Below, piece after piece: positions 1-8,737 of a stretch of DNA of 64,000 bases. This DNA comes from Streptomyces sp. NBC_00620 (GTDB lineage Bacteria > Actinomycetota > Actinomycetes > Streptomycetales > Streptomycetaceae). The position numbers and the translations under genes are program-made. Within the stretch, counting starts at the first letter, position 1, and each line of letters opens with the position of its first letter. The DNA is taken from NCBI RefSeq assembly GCF_026341825.1, contig NZ_JAPENY010000001.1:2418001-2482000 (forward strand), read 5' to 3'. Under the pieces are notes generated by a model. That model was not told where the DNA came from. It saw nothing but the letters and a program-made list of their open reading frames with translations, and did no database searches.

Positions 1-1523
1 CCGCCGCCGAGGCCCTCATCACCGGCCGTGTCGGCTCCCGCGCCTCCTGGGACCGCCGGCTGAACATGGGCGAGGCCTGGGGCGACCTGCGGTTCATACC
101 GCACACCGAGGGCTGGGTCCTCGACGACGACGACGTACCGCAGTGGTACACCGACGGTCCCGCGCCCCGCTTCGAGGACGAGTGGCACCCCGCCGACCGG
201 CTCTTCGCGCCGATGTACACGCCCGGCGTCTCCGGCAGCAGCAGTTGCGGAGAACTGATCGGCGTCCTGTCCGTGGACAAGCCGCGCAACGGGCGACGGC
301 CCGGCGCGTGGGGGCGCGAGGCGCTCCAGATGTACGCGTTCCAGGGCGCCATCGCCATTAGCAACGCGCGTCTACGAGCGAATATGCAGCGTGCACTTGT
401 CCGGCTGGAGCGCGAACAGCAGGCGCTGCGGGCGAGCGAGGAGAGTTTCCGGCAGGCCTTCGAGTACGCCCCCTCCGGCATGGCCATCGCCGAGATGGGC
501 GGCGACCAGCACGGGCGGATCCTCCGCACCAACGACGCGCTCTGCCGCCTGCTCCTGCGTCCCGCCTCCGCGATGCGCCGCTACTCCTTCTCCGACCTGG
601 TCCACCCCGAGGACATCGGCACGCTGCTGCGGACCTCGGCGGAGGGCGGTCGCGCGGAGCTGAGACTCTGCCGCCGCGACAACACCTACGTCTGGGTGTC
701 CCTGCGCAACTCCGTCGTCGCCGACGCCGCAGACGGCCCCCGGTTTCTGCTCACGCACGTCGAGGACATAGAGGAACGCAAGCGCCGCGAGGTCCAGCTC
801 GCCCACCGCGCCTCCCACGACTCCCTCACCGGCCTGCCGAACTCCGCCGAGCTGCGCTCCCGGCTCAGCTCCCGCCTCTGTCAGCGCCCGCAGGCCCTCC
901 CGCCGGGCGCGATCGAGTCGTTGGACGCGGCGTACGGGCACGGGCAGCAGCAGCAGTACGCGGAGCTGCCGGGAGGCGAGCACGGCTCGTACGACGGGAA
1001 CGGTGGCCAGGGTGGCTACGACGGGAACGGGCACAGCTTCGACCCGTGGCCCAGTTCCGAGGCGTACGACGCCTTCGACCACCATGTGCACACCATCGCG
1101 CCCGAGGGCGAGACGGACGACGGCACCAAGGGGCTCGCGGTCCTCTTCTGCGACCTCGACGGCTTCAAGTCGATCAACGACCGGTTCGGGCACAACGCGG
1201 GTGACGAGGTTCTCATCGAGGTCGCGCGCCGGCTGACCAACGTCGTCCGGGACGGCGACACGGTCGCCCGGCTCGGCGGCGACGAGTTCGTGGTGCTCGC
1301 CGACGGGCTCGGCCGGGCCGACGCGCAGGACCTCGCCGTACGGCTGCGGAACGCGATCATCCCGCCCATCAGGGTCGACGGCAGGGCCGTCCGGGTGGGC
1401 GCCAGCTTCGGCATCGGGTGGGCACACTGCGGCATGACGGCGGACGAGGTGCTGAAGTCCGCTGACGAGCGGATGTACATCGAGAAACGGTCTCGTCCCA
1501 AAGCACATCGGCGGGCCGGATAA
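1..1523 (+). CDS. cdgB: GAF-PAS-GGDEF diguanylate cyclase, CdgB type (5' end outside window)
   Basis: This protein probably makes cyclic di-GMP, which in Streptomyces binds BldD and delays sporulation. The reading frame is open to base 3 with no stop, so the N-terminus lies outside the window. The visible part has the end of a GAF domain (to about residue 100 counted from the Met at 66), a coiled linker, a PAS/PAC domain (about 120-240) and a GGDEF domain. The catalytic GGDEF is intact within RLGGDEFVVLADG. An RxxD inhibitory-site motif (RDGD) lies five residues upstream of it, so product inhibition is expected. Odd feature: about 97 residues rich in Gly, Gln, Asn and Tyr separate the LTGLPN motif from LFCDLDGFK, where about 20 are usual. 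No EAL domain follows. Family assignment is firm; the symbol rests on domain order and neighbours. Confidence 0.85.
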   Translation, partial: AAEALITGRVGSRASWDRRLNMGEAWGDLRFIPHTEGWVLDDDDVPQWYTDGPAPRFEDEWHPADRLFAPMYTPGVSGSSSCGELIGVLSVDKPRNGRRPGAWGREALQMYAFQGAIAISNARLRANMQRALVRLEREQQALRASEESFRQAFEYAPSGMAIAEMGGDQHGRILRTNDALCRLLLRPASAMRRYSFSDLVHPEDIGTLLRTSAEGGRAELRLCRRDNTYVWVSLRNSVVADAADGPRFLLTHVEDIEERKRREVQLAHRASHDSLTGLPNSAELRSRLSSRLCQRPQALPPGAIESLDAAYGHGQQQQYAELPGGEHGSYDGNGGQGGYDGNGHSFDPWPSSEAYDAFDHHVHTIAPEGETDDGTKGLAVLFCDLDGFKSINDRFGHNAGDEVLIEVARRLTNVVRDGDTVARLGGDEFVVLADGLGRADAQDLAVRLRNAIIPPIRVDGRAVRVGASFGIGWAHCGMTADEVLKSADERMYIEKRSRPKAHRRAG

Positions 1524-1653
1524 GTCGCAGGTCAGTGGGTCGAAGCGGTGAGGACACCCGTTTGGCCCAGCGAGACCGGGTAGGCTCGCCATTCATCCAT
1601 GCAGTGAATCTGCACCGTCCGCAGCTGTACCGCACCCGCTAGGAGACCAAGGG

Positions 1654-2679
1654 ATGACGCCCGGCAACAACGGCGCGAGCACGCCCGAGGACGATGACCC
1701 GTTCGGCTATCTCTACGAGGATGGCCAGGCCAACGGAGCCACCCCGCCCAGTGGAGGCGGCGGCTACGGTTACCCGGGCTCGGTCAACAGGGTGCGTGCG
1801 GTAGGCGAGCGCCGCAACGGACCGCAGCAGGGCGGGCAGGGCGCGTACGGCCAGCAGGCCCCGACCGCGCAGTACGGCCAGCCGCAGGCTTTCGGCCAGC
1901 CCCCGGCCTACGGCCAGCAGGTGCCGCAGCAGTCCCAGGCCTACGGCCAGCCGAACCCGAACTACGCCGCACCCGAGACCGTCCCCGGTGGCGCGCCCAC
2001 GACCCGGCACTCACCGGTCGGTGACGGCGGCGGGCGCGGCCGCGGATCGAACGGGCCGAACACCAAGGGCCTCCTCATCGGTGCGATCGCCGTGGTCGCC
2101 GCCGTCGTCATCGGCATCAGCATCGCCATGCTGAGCAGCGACTCGGGCGACGACGACAAGGACGCCGCGGGCGGGGCGAGTTCGACGCCTTCGACCTCGC
2201 AGAGTTCGTCGCCGAGCGAGGCGGCGAGCGAGCCGGCCACGCTCGAGCCGACCACGATCGACGCGAAGGCGCTGAACCTCGGCACCGGCGTGACCACGGC
2301 CACTGACATCGAGGGCGCGGAGTCCGACGGCGGTGTCTATGTGACGGGCCTCAACCAGGCCGGCGCCCAGGTCACCTGGACCGTCGACGGCATTCCCAAG
2401 GACGGCGTCTACACCATCTTCACGCGCTACAGCGTGCCGGGCAGCGATCAGAAGATGACACTCACCATCAATGGCAAGGAGTTCGGCAGCAAGCTGAACC
2501 TGAAGAACTACGCCGAGGCCCAAGAGGGTGACTTCGTGAAGGGCTGGACGACGACCTACTCCTGGCCCACCCTCACCAAGGGCACCAACACGATCTCCAT
2601 CTCCTGCCAGAACGGCGACAGCTGCAATGTCCTGCTGGACCAGCTGCGGGTGAAGGAAGGCCAGGTCAAGGACTGGTGA
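1654..2679 (+). CDS. Membrane-anchored protein with CBM35-like carbohydrate-binding domain
   Basis: This 341-residue protein has an N-terminal cytoplasmic tail rich in Gln, Tyr, Gly and Pro (about residues 15-125, with repeated AYGQ/QYGQP units). One transmembrane helix follows (about 138-160, GLLIGAIAVVAAVVIGISIA). After a Ser/Thr/Asp/Glu linker comes an extracellular beta-sandwich of about 130 residues, ending DQLRVKEGQVKDW, that resembles CBM35/CBM6-type carbohydrate-binding modules. It may bind cell-envelope or substrate polysaccharide outside the cell. The ATG is preceded by AGGAG at 1641-1645. It ends nine bases before the convergent PfkB kinase gene. The domain call comes from fold-like sequence features; the ligand is unknown. 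Confidence 0.7.
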   Translation: MTPGNNGASTPEDDDPFGYLYEDGQANGATPPSGGGGYGYPGSVNRVRAVGERRNGPQQGGQGAYGQQAPTAQYGQPQAFGQPPAYGQQVPQQSQAYGQPNPNYAAPETVPGGAPTTRHSPVGDGGGRGRGSNGPNTKGLLIGAIAVVAAVVIGISIAMLSSDSGDDDKDAAGGASSTPSTSQSSSPSEAASEPATLEPTTIDAKALNLGTGVTTATDIEGAESDGGVYVTGLNQAGAQVTWTVDGIPKDGVYTIFTRYSVPGSDQKMTLTINGKEFGSKLNLKNYAEAQEGDFVKGWTTTYSWPTLTKGTNTISISCQNGDSCNVLLDQLRVKEGQVKDW

Positions 2680-2688
2680 CAGTGGCTG

Positions 2689-3618
2689 CTAGGCCGCGCT
2701 CGCGTCCCGCGTGACTGTGACCTGGTCAAGCAGCTCCTCGTACGTCCGGCGGTCGAACTCGCCCGCCACGGGGGCCAGTACGGCCGCCGCCGAGAGGGCC
2801 GCGGCCCGGGCCAGGCGGCCCGGCCAGTGGAGGCCGTCGACCAGTCCCGACAGCAGGCCCGCGACCGCGGCGTCGCCGGCGCCCGTCGGGTTGCCGCGGA
2901 CGCGGTGCGGCGGGGTGGCCCGCCAGCGGCCCTCCGTGTTCTCCGCGAGGAGGCCCTCCGTGCCCAGGGAGGCCACAACGGTGTGGGCGCCACGGCGGCG
3001 GGCGTCGCGGGTGGCCTGCAACGGGTCGTGGGAGCCGGTGAGTTCGGCGAGCTCGTCGGAGTTGGGCTTGATGATGTCGGGGCGGGCGGCGACCGCGCGG
3101 CGCAACGGCTCGCCGCTGGTGTCGAGGAGGACGGGGACCGCCGACGCGCGGGCGGTGCGGACCAGTTGGGCGTACGCGCCCACCGGCACCCCCGGTGGCA
3201 GGCTGCCGCACAGGGCCACCGCCGAGGCGGAGCGCAACAGATCCTCGTACGCCTCCTGGAAGGCCGACCACTCGGCGGGTGTGATCGCCGGGCCGGGTTC
3301 GTTGAGTTGAGTCGTGTCACCTGTCGTCGTGTCGACCACGGCTATCGTGCGGCGCGTCGATCCCTCGGTCGGGATCAGCGCGTCCACCACCCCCGGTGTG
3401 TACGCGAGTTGGTCCTGCACCGCGCGGCCGGTCGCGCCGCCCGTGAAGCCCGTGGCCGTCACCTCGTGGCCGAGGGCGGCGAGCACCCGGGCCACGTTCA
3501 GGCCCTTGCCGCCGGGGCGTTCGGTCACCTCGGTGACCCGGTGCGAGGCGTGCGGGCGCAGGGACGGTATGCGATAGGTGAGGTCGAGGGCGGTGTTCAG
3601 CGTGACGGTGAGGATCAC
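2689..3618 (-). CDS. PfkB-family sugar kinase (1-phosphofructokinase / tagatose-6-phosphate kinase type)
   Basis: This ATP-dependent kinase of the ribokinase/PfkB family has 309 residues, the usual length. The start ILTVTLNTALDLTY and the motif RPGGKGLNVARVLAALG are typical of the 1-phosphofructokinase/LacC branch. The C-terminal signature NPTGAGDA carries the catalytic Asp. The frame is open 63 codons further upstream, but the GTG at 3618 has AGGGG just upstream and gives the family's conserved N-terminus. It lies downstream of nagK-nagA on the same strand, separated by 161 bp holding a hairpin, so it may be only partly co-transcribed. Context suggests amino-sugar or hexose-phosphate metabolism; the exact substrate cannot be read. 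Confidence 0.8.
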   Translation of the reverse strand: MILTVTLNTALDLTYRIPSLRPHASHRVTEVTERPGGKGLNVARVLAALGHEVTATGFTGGATGRAVQDQLAYTPGVVDALIPTEGSTRRTIAVVDTTTGDTTQLNEPGPAITPAEWSAFQEAYEDLLRSASAVALCGSLPPGVPVGAYAQLVRTARASAVPVLLDTSGEPLRRAVAARPDIIKPNSDELAELTGSHDPLQATRDARRRGAHTVVASLGTEGLLAENTEGRWRATPPHRVRGNPTGAGDAAVAGLLSGLVDGLHWPGRLARAAALSAAAVLAPVAGEFDRRTYEELLDQVTVTRDASAA

Positions 3619-3703
3619 GTCGGTCCCCTCGAAGAGATTCAGCAAGTAGACGCCGGGAATGCGCTTGCCGGTTGTTCCGGAGACTCGATCATGCCAAACG
3701 TGA

Positions 3704-3737
3704 CGGCGGTCGGCCCAGTCCCACGGGCCAACCGCCG
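3704..3737 (-). terminator. Hairpin between nagA and the PfkB kinase gene
   Basis: The arms CGGCGGTCGGCCC (3704-3716) and GGGCCAACCGCCG (3725-3737) pair over 13 bp around an 8-nt loop. The single mismatch becomes a G-U wobble only when the minus strand is transcribed, which suggests a signal for minus-strand RNA. No strong U tract follows. It could be a terminator or attenuator that lowers kinase expression relative to nagKA. Confidence 0.5.
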
Positions 3738-3779
3738 TACGCCGCAACGCTGTCGATCTGCTGTCGACGAGGGTGCGAA

Positions 3780-4925
3780 TCAGCCCAGTTGGGGATCCAC
3801 CACCCATTCGCCCCTGCGCATCACGCCCTTGAGCTCGAAGGCGGAGTCGAGGATCACCAGGTCCGCGTCCTTGCCCGGCTCGAGGGAGCCCACCTTGTCG
3901 TACATGCCGAGGAGGCGGGCGGGGTTGGCGGAGAGTGCCGCCACGACGTCCTCGACCGGCAGCCTGTCGATGGTGACCGCGCGCTTGAAGGCGCGGTCGA
4001 GGGTGAGCGTGGAGCCTGCGATCGAGCCGCCCTCCACCAGGCGCGCGACGCCGTCCGCGACCTCGACCTCCAGCGGGCCGAGCATGTAGCGGCCGTCGCC
4101 GAAGCCCGCCGCGTCCATGGCGTCCGTGATGAACGCGACCCGGCCGGCGCCCGCGTGATGGAACGCCAGCTGCAGGGAGGCGGGGTGGAGGTGCGTGCCG
4201 TCGTTGATCAGCTCGACCGTGATCCGCTCGTCCTCGAGCAGGGCCGCGATCGGGCCCGGTGTGCGGTGACCGAGCGCCGGCATCGCGTTGAACAGGTGCG
4301 TCGCCACGGTCGCGCCCGCCTCAATGGCCTCGGCCGTCTGCTCGTACGTGGCGTCGGTGTGCCCGATCGCCGCGATCACCCCGTGCTCGGCAAGGAGGCG
4401 TACGGAGTCGATGCCGCCCGGCAGTTCGGTGGCGAGGGTGACCATGCGGGCCTGGCCCCGGGCCGCGTCGATCAGCTTGCGGACCTCCGCCGGGTCGGGG
4501 TCGCGCAGCAGTTCCTCGGAGTGCGCGCCCTTGCGGCACGGCGAGATGAACGGGCCCTCGAAGTGGATGCCCGCGATGTCGCCCTGCTCGGCCAGTTCGG
4601 AGAGGAGTCCGGCGCGCTGGGCGAGGCCGTCCATGTCGCCGGTGACGGTGGAGGCCATGGTCGTGGTCGTGCCGTGCAGGCGGTGGGTGTGGATGCCCTT
4701 GAGGACGTCCTCGACCGTGCCTGAGGTGAAGGACGCGCCGCCGCCGCCGTGGTTGTGGATGTCGACGAAGCCGGGGACGAGCCAGTGGCCGGACAGGTCC
4801 ACCGTCTCCGCGTCCACGGGAGCGCTCCCGGCGATCCGCGCGCCGTCGACGATCACGCGGCCGCCGTCCACGGTCCCGGTGGGCAGTACCACCTGTGCAC
4901 CGGCGAAAACCTTGCTAGTGGCCAT
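3780..4925 (-). CDS. nagA: N-acetylglucosamine-6-phosphate deacetylase
   Basis: NagA hydrolyses GlcNAc-6-phosphate to glucosamine-6-phosphate and acetate in the cytoplasm, the committed step of GlcNAc use. The 381 residues carry the amidohydrolase signatures in order: DIHNHG with metal-binding His (His57, His59), HFEGPF with the metal Glu, GHTDA, THLFNAM, DGTHLHP, and TDAM with the catalytic Asp. The ATG shares one base with the nagK stop (TGATG), so translation is probably coupled. GlcNAc-6-P and GlcN-6-P are the known inducers of DasR, so this gene affects the signal for the operator upstream of nagK. The assignment is firm. Confidence 0.95.
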   Translation of the reverse strand: MATSKVFAGAQVVLPTGTVDGGRVIVDGARIAGSAPVDAETVDLSGHWLVPGFVDIHNHGGGGASFTSGTVEDVLKGIHTHRLHGTTTTMASTVTGDMDGLAQRAGLLSELAEQGDIAGIHFEGPFISPCRKGAHSEELLRDPDPAEVRKLIDAARGQARMVTLATELPGGIDSVRLLAEHGVIAAIGHTDATYEQTAEAIEAGATVATHLFNAMPALGHRTPGPIAALLEDERITVELINDGTHLHPASLQLAFHHAGAGRVAFITDAMDAAGFGDGRYMLGPLEVEVADGVARLVEGGSIAGSTLTLDRAFKRAVTIDRLPVEDVVAALSANPARLLGMYDKVGSLEPGKDADLVILDSAFELKGVMRRGEWVVDPQLG

Positions 4926-5914
4926 CAGGTGGTTACCTCCGAGGGGTCGGTGGAGTCAGTGGGGTCGGTCGCGTCGGTCGGTTCGATCGGTTCGGTGGTG
5001 GTCAGGAGGTCCCAGGCCAGCAGCCCGGCGCCCAGGCACCCGGCGGTGTCCCCGAGGGCCGCAGGGACGAGGGACGGCAGCTTCTGGAAGGTGACGCGCC
5101 GCTCGACCGCGGCCCGCAGTGGTGTGAACAAGGTTTCCCCGGCCTCGGCCAGACCGCCACCGATGATCAGCATGCGGGGGTCCAGCAGAGTGAGCGCGGT
5201 GACGAGCCCGTCGGCGAGCGCGTCGAGGGCGTCCTGCCAGACCCGTACGGCCCGCTCGTCCCCGGACTCGACGGCCTTCGCGCAGTCCGCCGCGTCCGCC
5301 TCCGGATCCCCGGAGACCGCGGCCCATGCCGTGCTGACGGCAGCGGCGGACGCGTACCGCTCCAGACAGCCGCGCTGGCCGCACGGACACGGGGTGCCCC
5401 CGGGCCGTACGACGATGTGGCCGATCTCGCCGGCGAAGCCGTGCGCACCCGCCTCCACGCTGCCGCCGATGCCGATCGCGCCGGCGATCCCGGTGCCGAG
5501 CGGCACGAAGAGGAAACGGTCCGCTCCCCGACCCGCGCCGATCCGGCCCTCCGCAAGGCCGCCGGTGCGCACGTCGTGCCCGAGCGCCACCGGTACGCCG
5601 CCGAGCCGGGCACCGAGCAGTTCGCGCATGGGTACGTCGCGCCAGCCGAGGTTGGCCGAGTACACGGCCACGCCGCGGTCGGCGTCGACGATCCCGGGGA
5701 CGGCGACACCCGCGGCCGCGGCTCCCTCGCCGAAGTGCCGTTCGCCGTACGCGCGCAGCTCGGCCGCGAAGCCGAGGATGCCCTCGACGACGGCGTCGGG
5801 CCCGCGCTCGCGCCCGGTCGCCCGGCGCGCCTGATGGAGGAGCTCGCCGTCGGCGCCGACGAGGGCGGCCTTCATCCCGGTGCCGCCCACATCGAGGGCG
5901 ATGACATGTCTCAC
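4925..5914 (-). CDS. nagK: ROK-family N-acetylglucosamine kinase
   Basis: This ROK-family sugar kinase (329 aa) is encoded directly upstream of nagA and overlaps it by one base. Context indicates phosphorylation of cytoplasmic GlcNAc from chitin or cell-wall turnover. The N-terminal phosphate-binding motif ALDVGGTGMKAAL and the ROK zinc signature PCPCGQRGCLERYAS are intact. The GTG start lacks a good ribosome-binding site. Unusually, the C-terminus ends in a low-complexity Thr/Asp/Pro tail (TDATDPTDSTDPS) encoded by a GTCGGT-like repeat on the plus strand. A double DasR-like operator lies 29-62 bp upstream of the start, so DasR repression relieved by amino-sugar phosphates is expected. Confidence 0.88.
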   Translation of the reverse strand: MRHVIALDVGGTGMKAALVGADGELLHQARRATGRERGPDAVVEGILGFAAELRAYGERHFGEGAAAAGVAVPGIVDADRGVAVYSANLGWRDVPMRELLGARLGGVPVALGHDVRTGGLAEGRIGAGRGADRFLFVPLGTGIAGAIGIGGSVEAGAHGFAGEIGHIVVRPGGTPCPCGQRGCLERYASAAAVSTAWAAVSGDPEADAADCAKAVESGDERAVRVWQDALDALADGLVTALTLLDPRMLIIGGGLAEAGETLFTPLRAAVERRVTFQKLPSLVPAALGDTAGCLGAGLLAWDLLTTTEPIEPTDATDPTDSTDPSEVTT

Positions 5915-5942
5915 GAGGGACAGTGTGGCCCGTTAACCCGGA

Positions 5943-5976
5943 AGAGGTCTAGTCCACTTACGTGGTGTAGACCTTA
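5943..5976. promoter_or_regulatory. Double DasR-responsive element (dre) in the nagK / sugar-binding-protein divergent region
   Basis: AGAGGTCTAGTCCACT (5943-5958) closely matches the DasR consensus recalled as ACTGGTCTAGACCACT. A second, weaker site, CGTGGTGTAGACCTTA, lies at 5961-5976. Together they form a larger inverted repeat: GGTCTAGTCCAC at 5946-5957 and GTGGTGTAGACC at 5962-5973, mismatched only at the two central dinucleotide positions. It sits between divergent genes and could control both. Confidence 0.82.
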
Positions 5977-6022
5977 TGTCGAGATATCGAACAGTCGGTC
6001 AACAGAGTGCGGGGCAAAAGCG

Positions 6023-7288
6023 GTGCGGCGGCGTAGGACAGGAATGATCGCGGCGGTGTCCGCACTGGGGATGACAGCCGCCCTCGGAGGCTGCGGAAAC
6101 TCCGGCGAATCCGGAGACGTGACCCTCAGACTGGTGGCCGCCGACTACGGCGACTCCGACGCCAACAGCTCCCAGAAGTACTGGGACGCGCTGGTCAAGG
6201 AGTACGAGGCCGATCACCCGGGGATCAAGGTCGAGGTCAGCGTCTACTCCTGGACCGATGTCGACCGCAAGGTCAAGGAGATGGTCGCGGCCGGGAAGGC
6301 GCCCGACATGGCGCAGATCGGCGCGTACGCCGACTACGCCGCGAAGGGCCAGCTCTACACCGCCGACGAACTGCTCTCCATACCCGTACAGGCCAACTTC
6401 GCGCTCCAGCTCACCGACGCGGGGGAGCGGCAGCGGGTCCAGTACGGCCTGCCGTTCGCCTCCTCCACCCGGCTGCTCTTCTACAACAAGACCCTCTTCA
6501 CCCAGGCCGGTCTCACCCCGCCGAAGACCTGGGACCAGCTGGCGGCCGACGCCGAGGTGCTCAAGGCCGATGGCGTGAAGTTCCCGTACGCGCTGCCGCT
6601 GGGGCCCGAGGAAGCGCAGGCCGAGACGATGCAGTGGATGCTGAGCGGCGGCGGTGGCTACACCGACGACGTCGGCACGTACGCCATCGACTCCGACGAG
6701 AACGTCAAGACGTTCACCTGGCTCAAGGACGAACTCGTCGGCAAGGGGCTCACCGGGCCGACCGCGCCCGCGAAGCTCAACCGGGCGGACGCGTTCGCCG
6801 CGTTCACCCGCGGTGAGGTCGGGATGCTCAGCGGGCATCCCACGCTGATGAAGATGGCCGCCGCCAAGGGCGTGAAGTACGGCATGGTGCCGATGCCCGG
6901 GGCCGACGGCCAGAGCAAGTCCACGCTGGGCGTCGCCGACTGGATGATGGCCTTCAAGCAGAACGGCCACGCCGAGCAGGTCGGCGACTTCCTCGACTTC
7001 GTCTACAGCGACAAGAACGTCCTCGCCTTCTCCCGCGAGTACGACCTGCTCCCGGTCACCACGTCCGCCTCGGAGGCCATGACCGCCGACACCGACGATC
7101 AGGATCTCGCCCCGTTCCTCGAGGAACTCCCCACCGCCGAGCTGTACCCCGTCGACAAGACCTCCTGGGCCGGTGTCAGCGCCGACGTCAAGGAGCGGAT
7201 GGGTAAGGCCGTGGGGGCGGACGGGAGTCCTGCCGGGGTGCTGGGGGCGCTGCAGGCGGAGGCGAGTGCGGCGGACAACGCGACGTAG
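6023..7288 (+). CDS. ABC transporter extracellular sugar-binding lipoprotein
   Basis: This is a solute-binding protein (421 aa) of family 1 (MalE/UgpB type), which binds a sugar outside the membrane and delivers it to an ABC permease. The N-terminus VRRRRTG, a hydrophobic stretch and a lipobox (LGGC) mark it as a lipoprotein. The mature part has typical features such as YWDALVKEYEADHPGIKVEV and RLLFYNKTLFTQAGL. The frame is open far upstream, but the GTG at 6023 gives the positively charged start the signal peptide needs; the ATG at 6044 would lose it. No permease genes are adjacent, so it must use a distant or shared system. Position beside the DasR sites suggests an amino sugar or chito-oligosaccharide, which is inference. 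Confidence 0.82.
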   Translation: MRRRRTGMIAAVSALGMTAALGGCGNSGESGDVTLRLVAADYGDSDANSSQKYWDALVKEYEADHPGIKVEVSVYSWTDVDRKVKEMVAAGKAPDMAQIGAYADYAAKGQLYTADELLSIPVQANFALQLTDAGERQRVQYGLPFASSTRLLFYNKTLFTQAGLTPPKTWDQLAADAEVLKADGVKFPYALPLGPEEAQAETMQWMLSGGGGYTDDVGTYAIDSDENVKTFTWLKDELVGKGLTGPTAPAKLNRADAFAAFTRGEVGMLSGHPTLMKMAAAKGVKYGMVPMPGADGQSKSTLGVADWMMAFKQNGHAEQVGDFLDFVYSDKNVLAFSREYDLLPVTTSASEAMTADTDDQDLAPFLEELPTAELYPVDKTSWAGVSADVKERMGKAVGADGSPAGVLGALQAEASAADNAT

Positions 7289-7320
7289 TGGTGTCCGTGC
7301 CGGGGACTACGGTGCTGTCC

Positions 7321-7557
7321 ATGGAATCCATGGAGGAGCTCAACCCGCGCGAGCGGGCCATTCTCGCCGTGGAGCGCCGTGGTTTCGCCGGGCCCGGGGC
7401 GAAGGAGCGGGCGATACGGGAGCAGTTGGGTCTTGCGCCTGTGCGCTACTACCAGCTGCTCAACGCGCTGCTTGATGATCCGCGGGCGCTTGCTCATGAT
7501 CCGGTTACGGTGAATCGGCTGCGGAGGGTGCGGGAGGCCCGCCGGGGGGAGCGGTGA
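7321..7557 (+). CDS. DUF3263 family small protein
   Basis: This conserved actinobacterial protein of about 78 residues has the core LNPRERAILAVERRGFAGPG and then QLGLAPVRYYQLLNALLDDP. The latter resembles a winged-helix or sigma-like helical motif. Its function is not established, though DNA binding is plausible. A longer frame begins with a GTG at 7288 that overlaps the stop of the binding-protein gene (TAGTG); translational coupling from there is the alternative. The ATG at 7321 matches where the conserved sequence begins. Confidence 0.72.
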   Translation: MESMEELNPRERAILAVERRGFAGPGAKERAIREQLGLAPVRYYQLLNALLDDPRALAHDPVTVNRLRRVREARRGER

Positions 7558-7573
7558 GGGGGTTGCTGTAGGG

Positions 7574-7836
7574 GTTTTTCGCCCCCTCCGCCCCTACCCG
7601 TCCCTTGCTTCCTGGGGGCTCCGCCCCCAGACCCCCGTATCGCGCTGACGCGCTCGTCCTCAAACGCCGGACGGGCTGAAAGATCTCCCCCGGCCAGGAC
7701 TAAAAGATCTGCCGCGGGGGCGAAAGATTTCAGCGCCGGCCGGGGAAAGATTCAGCCCCTCCGGCGTTTGAGGAGCGGGGTCTGGGGCGGAGCCCCAGGG
7801 ACAAGGGACGGGTAGGGGCGGAGGGGGCGAAAAAAC
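7574..7836. repeat. Long palindromic intergenic repeat, copy 1 (two inverted arms)
   Basis: The left arm (about 7574-7690) begins TTTTTCGCCCCCTCCGCC, passes a small hairpin GGGGGCTCCGCCCCC and ends near AAACGCCGGACGGGCTGAAAG. The right arm (about 7749-7836) is an imperfect reverse complement ending GGGGGCGAAAAAAC. RNA from either strand would fold into a very long hairpin. Copies recur at 30605-30730 (one arm) and 41378-41671 (both arms, opposite orientation). No coding signal is visible. Confidence 0.85.
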
Positions 7837-7870
7837 TCGCCGCCAGCCCCCGCGCGGATAGGGTCGCCGT

Positions 7871-8725
7871 ATGGCCAGCCATGCGGATTCCGATTCCTTG
7901 CCGACCCCCACCACCCCCGCCGGCCGCGACGGCCTCGACGCCATCCTCGCCCGGCCGGGCCACGCAGTGATCGGCCTCGACTTCGACGGGACCCTCGCCC
8001 CGATCGTCCCCGACCCCGAGCAGGCCAGGGCCCACCCCGACGCGGTCCCGGCACTCGCGGCCCTCGCCCCGAGGGTCGCCTCCGTGGCGGTCGTCACCGG
8101 CCGCCCGGCCGCCGTCGCGGTCGAGCACGGCGGCTTCGCGGGCGTGCCGGGACTGGAGCACCTGGTCGTTCTCGGGCACTACGGCGCGGAACGCTGGGAC
8201 GCCAGGAGCGGCGAGGTCAGTGCCCCCGCCCCGCACCCCGGCGTCGCCGCCGTCCGGGCCGAGCTGCCCGGGTTCCTCGAGACGTTCGGCGCCTGGGAGG
8301 GCACCTGGATCGAGGAGAAGGGGCGGGCCGTCGCCGTGCACACCCGCCGCGCGGCGGACCCGCAGGCCGCGTTCGAGGCGCTGCGCGAGCCCCTCACCGG
8401 CCTGGCCGCCCGGCACGGCCTGATCGTCGAACCGGGCCGCATGGTCCTGGAACTCCGCCCACCGGGGATGGACAAAGGCGTGGCCCTCCTGGAGTACGTC
8501 CGCGAGACCGGAGCAGAGTCGGTCCTCTACGCCGGCGACGACCTCGGCGACCTCCCGGCCTTCGCCGCCGTCGACAAACTCCGCTCCGAAGGCATCCCGG
8601 GCCTCCTGGTCTGCAGCGGCAGCTCAGAGGTCGCCGAACTGGCGGACAGAGCAGACCTGGTGGTCGACGGCCCAGCAGGAGTCGTACACCTACTGAGGTC
8701 ACTGGCAAAGAGGCTCAGCCAGTAA
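7871..8725 (+). CDS. otsB: Trehalose-6-phosphate phosphatase
   Basis: OtsB removes phosphate from trehalose-6-phosphate to give trehalose, a stress and spore solute. It is a HAD phosphatase of 284 residues with nucleophile motif DFDGTLAP (Asp37, Asp39), VAVVTGRP (motif II), a cap region, PPGMDKGVAL, and motif IV YAGDDLGDLPAF. Its partner synthase otsA lies next door on the opposite strand, so the two steps converge and are not one operon. The ATG at 7871 directly follows the long intergenic repeat, leaving little room for a conventional promoter; transcription may start inside the repeat. Confidence 0.92.
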   Translation: MASHADSDSLPTPTTPAGRDGLDAILARPGHAVIGLDFDGTLAPIVPDPEQARAHPDAVPALAALAPRVASVAVVTGRPAAVAVEHGGFAGVPGLEHLVVLGHYGAERWDARSGEVSAPAPHPGVAAVRAELPGFLETFGAWEGTWIEEKGRAVAVHTRRAADPQAAFEALREPLTGLAARHGLIVEPGRMVLELRPPGMDKGVALLEYVRETGAESVLYAGDDLGDLPAFAAVDKLRSEGIPGLLVCSGSSEVAELADRADLVVDGPAGVVHLLRSLAKRLSQ

Positions 8726-8737
8726 GCTCCGGCCGGC

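Noticed and set aside
3672-4724. 350-residue plus-strand frame over nagA
   Set aside because: Shadow of nagA, whose motifs are complete on the minus strand.
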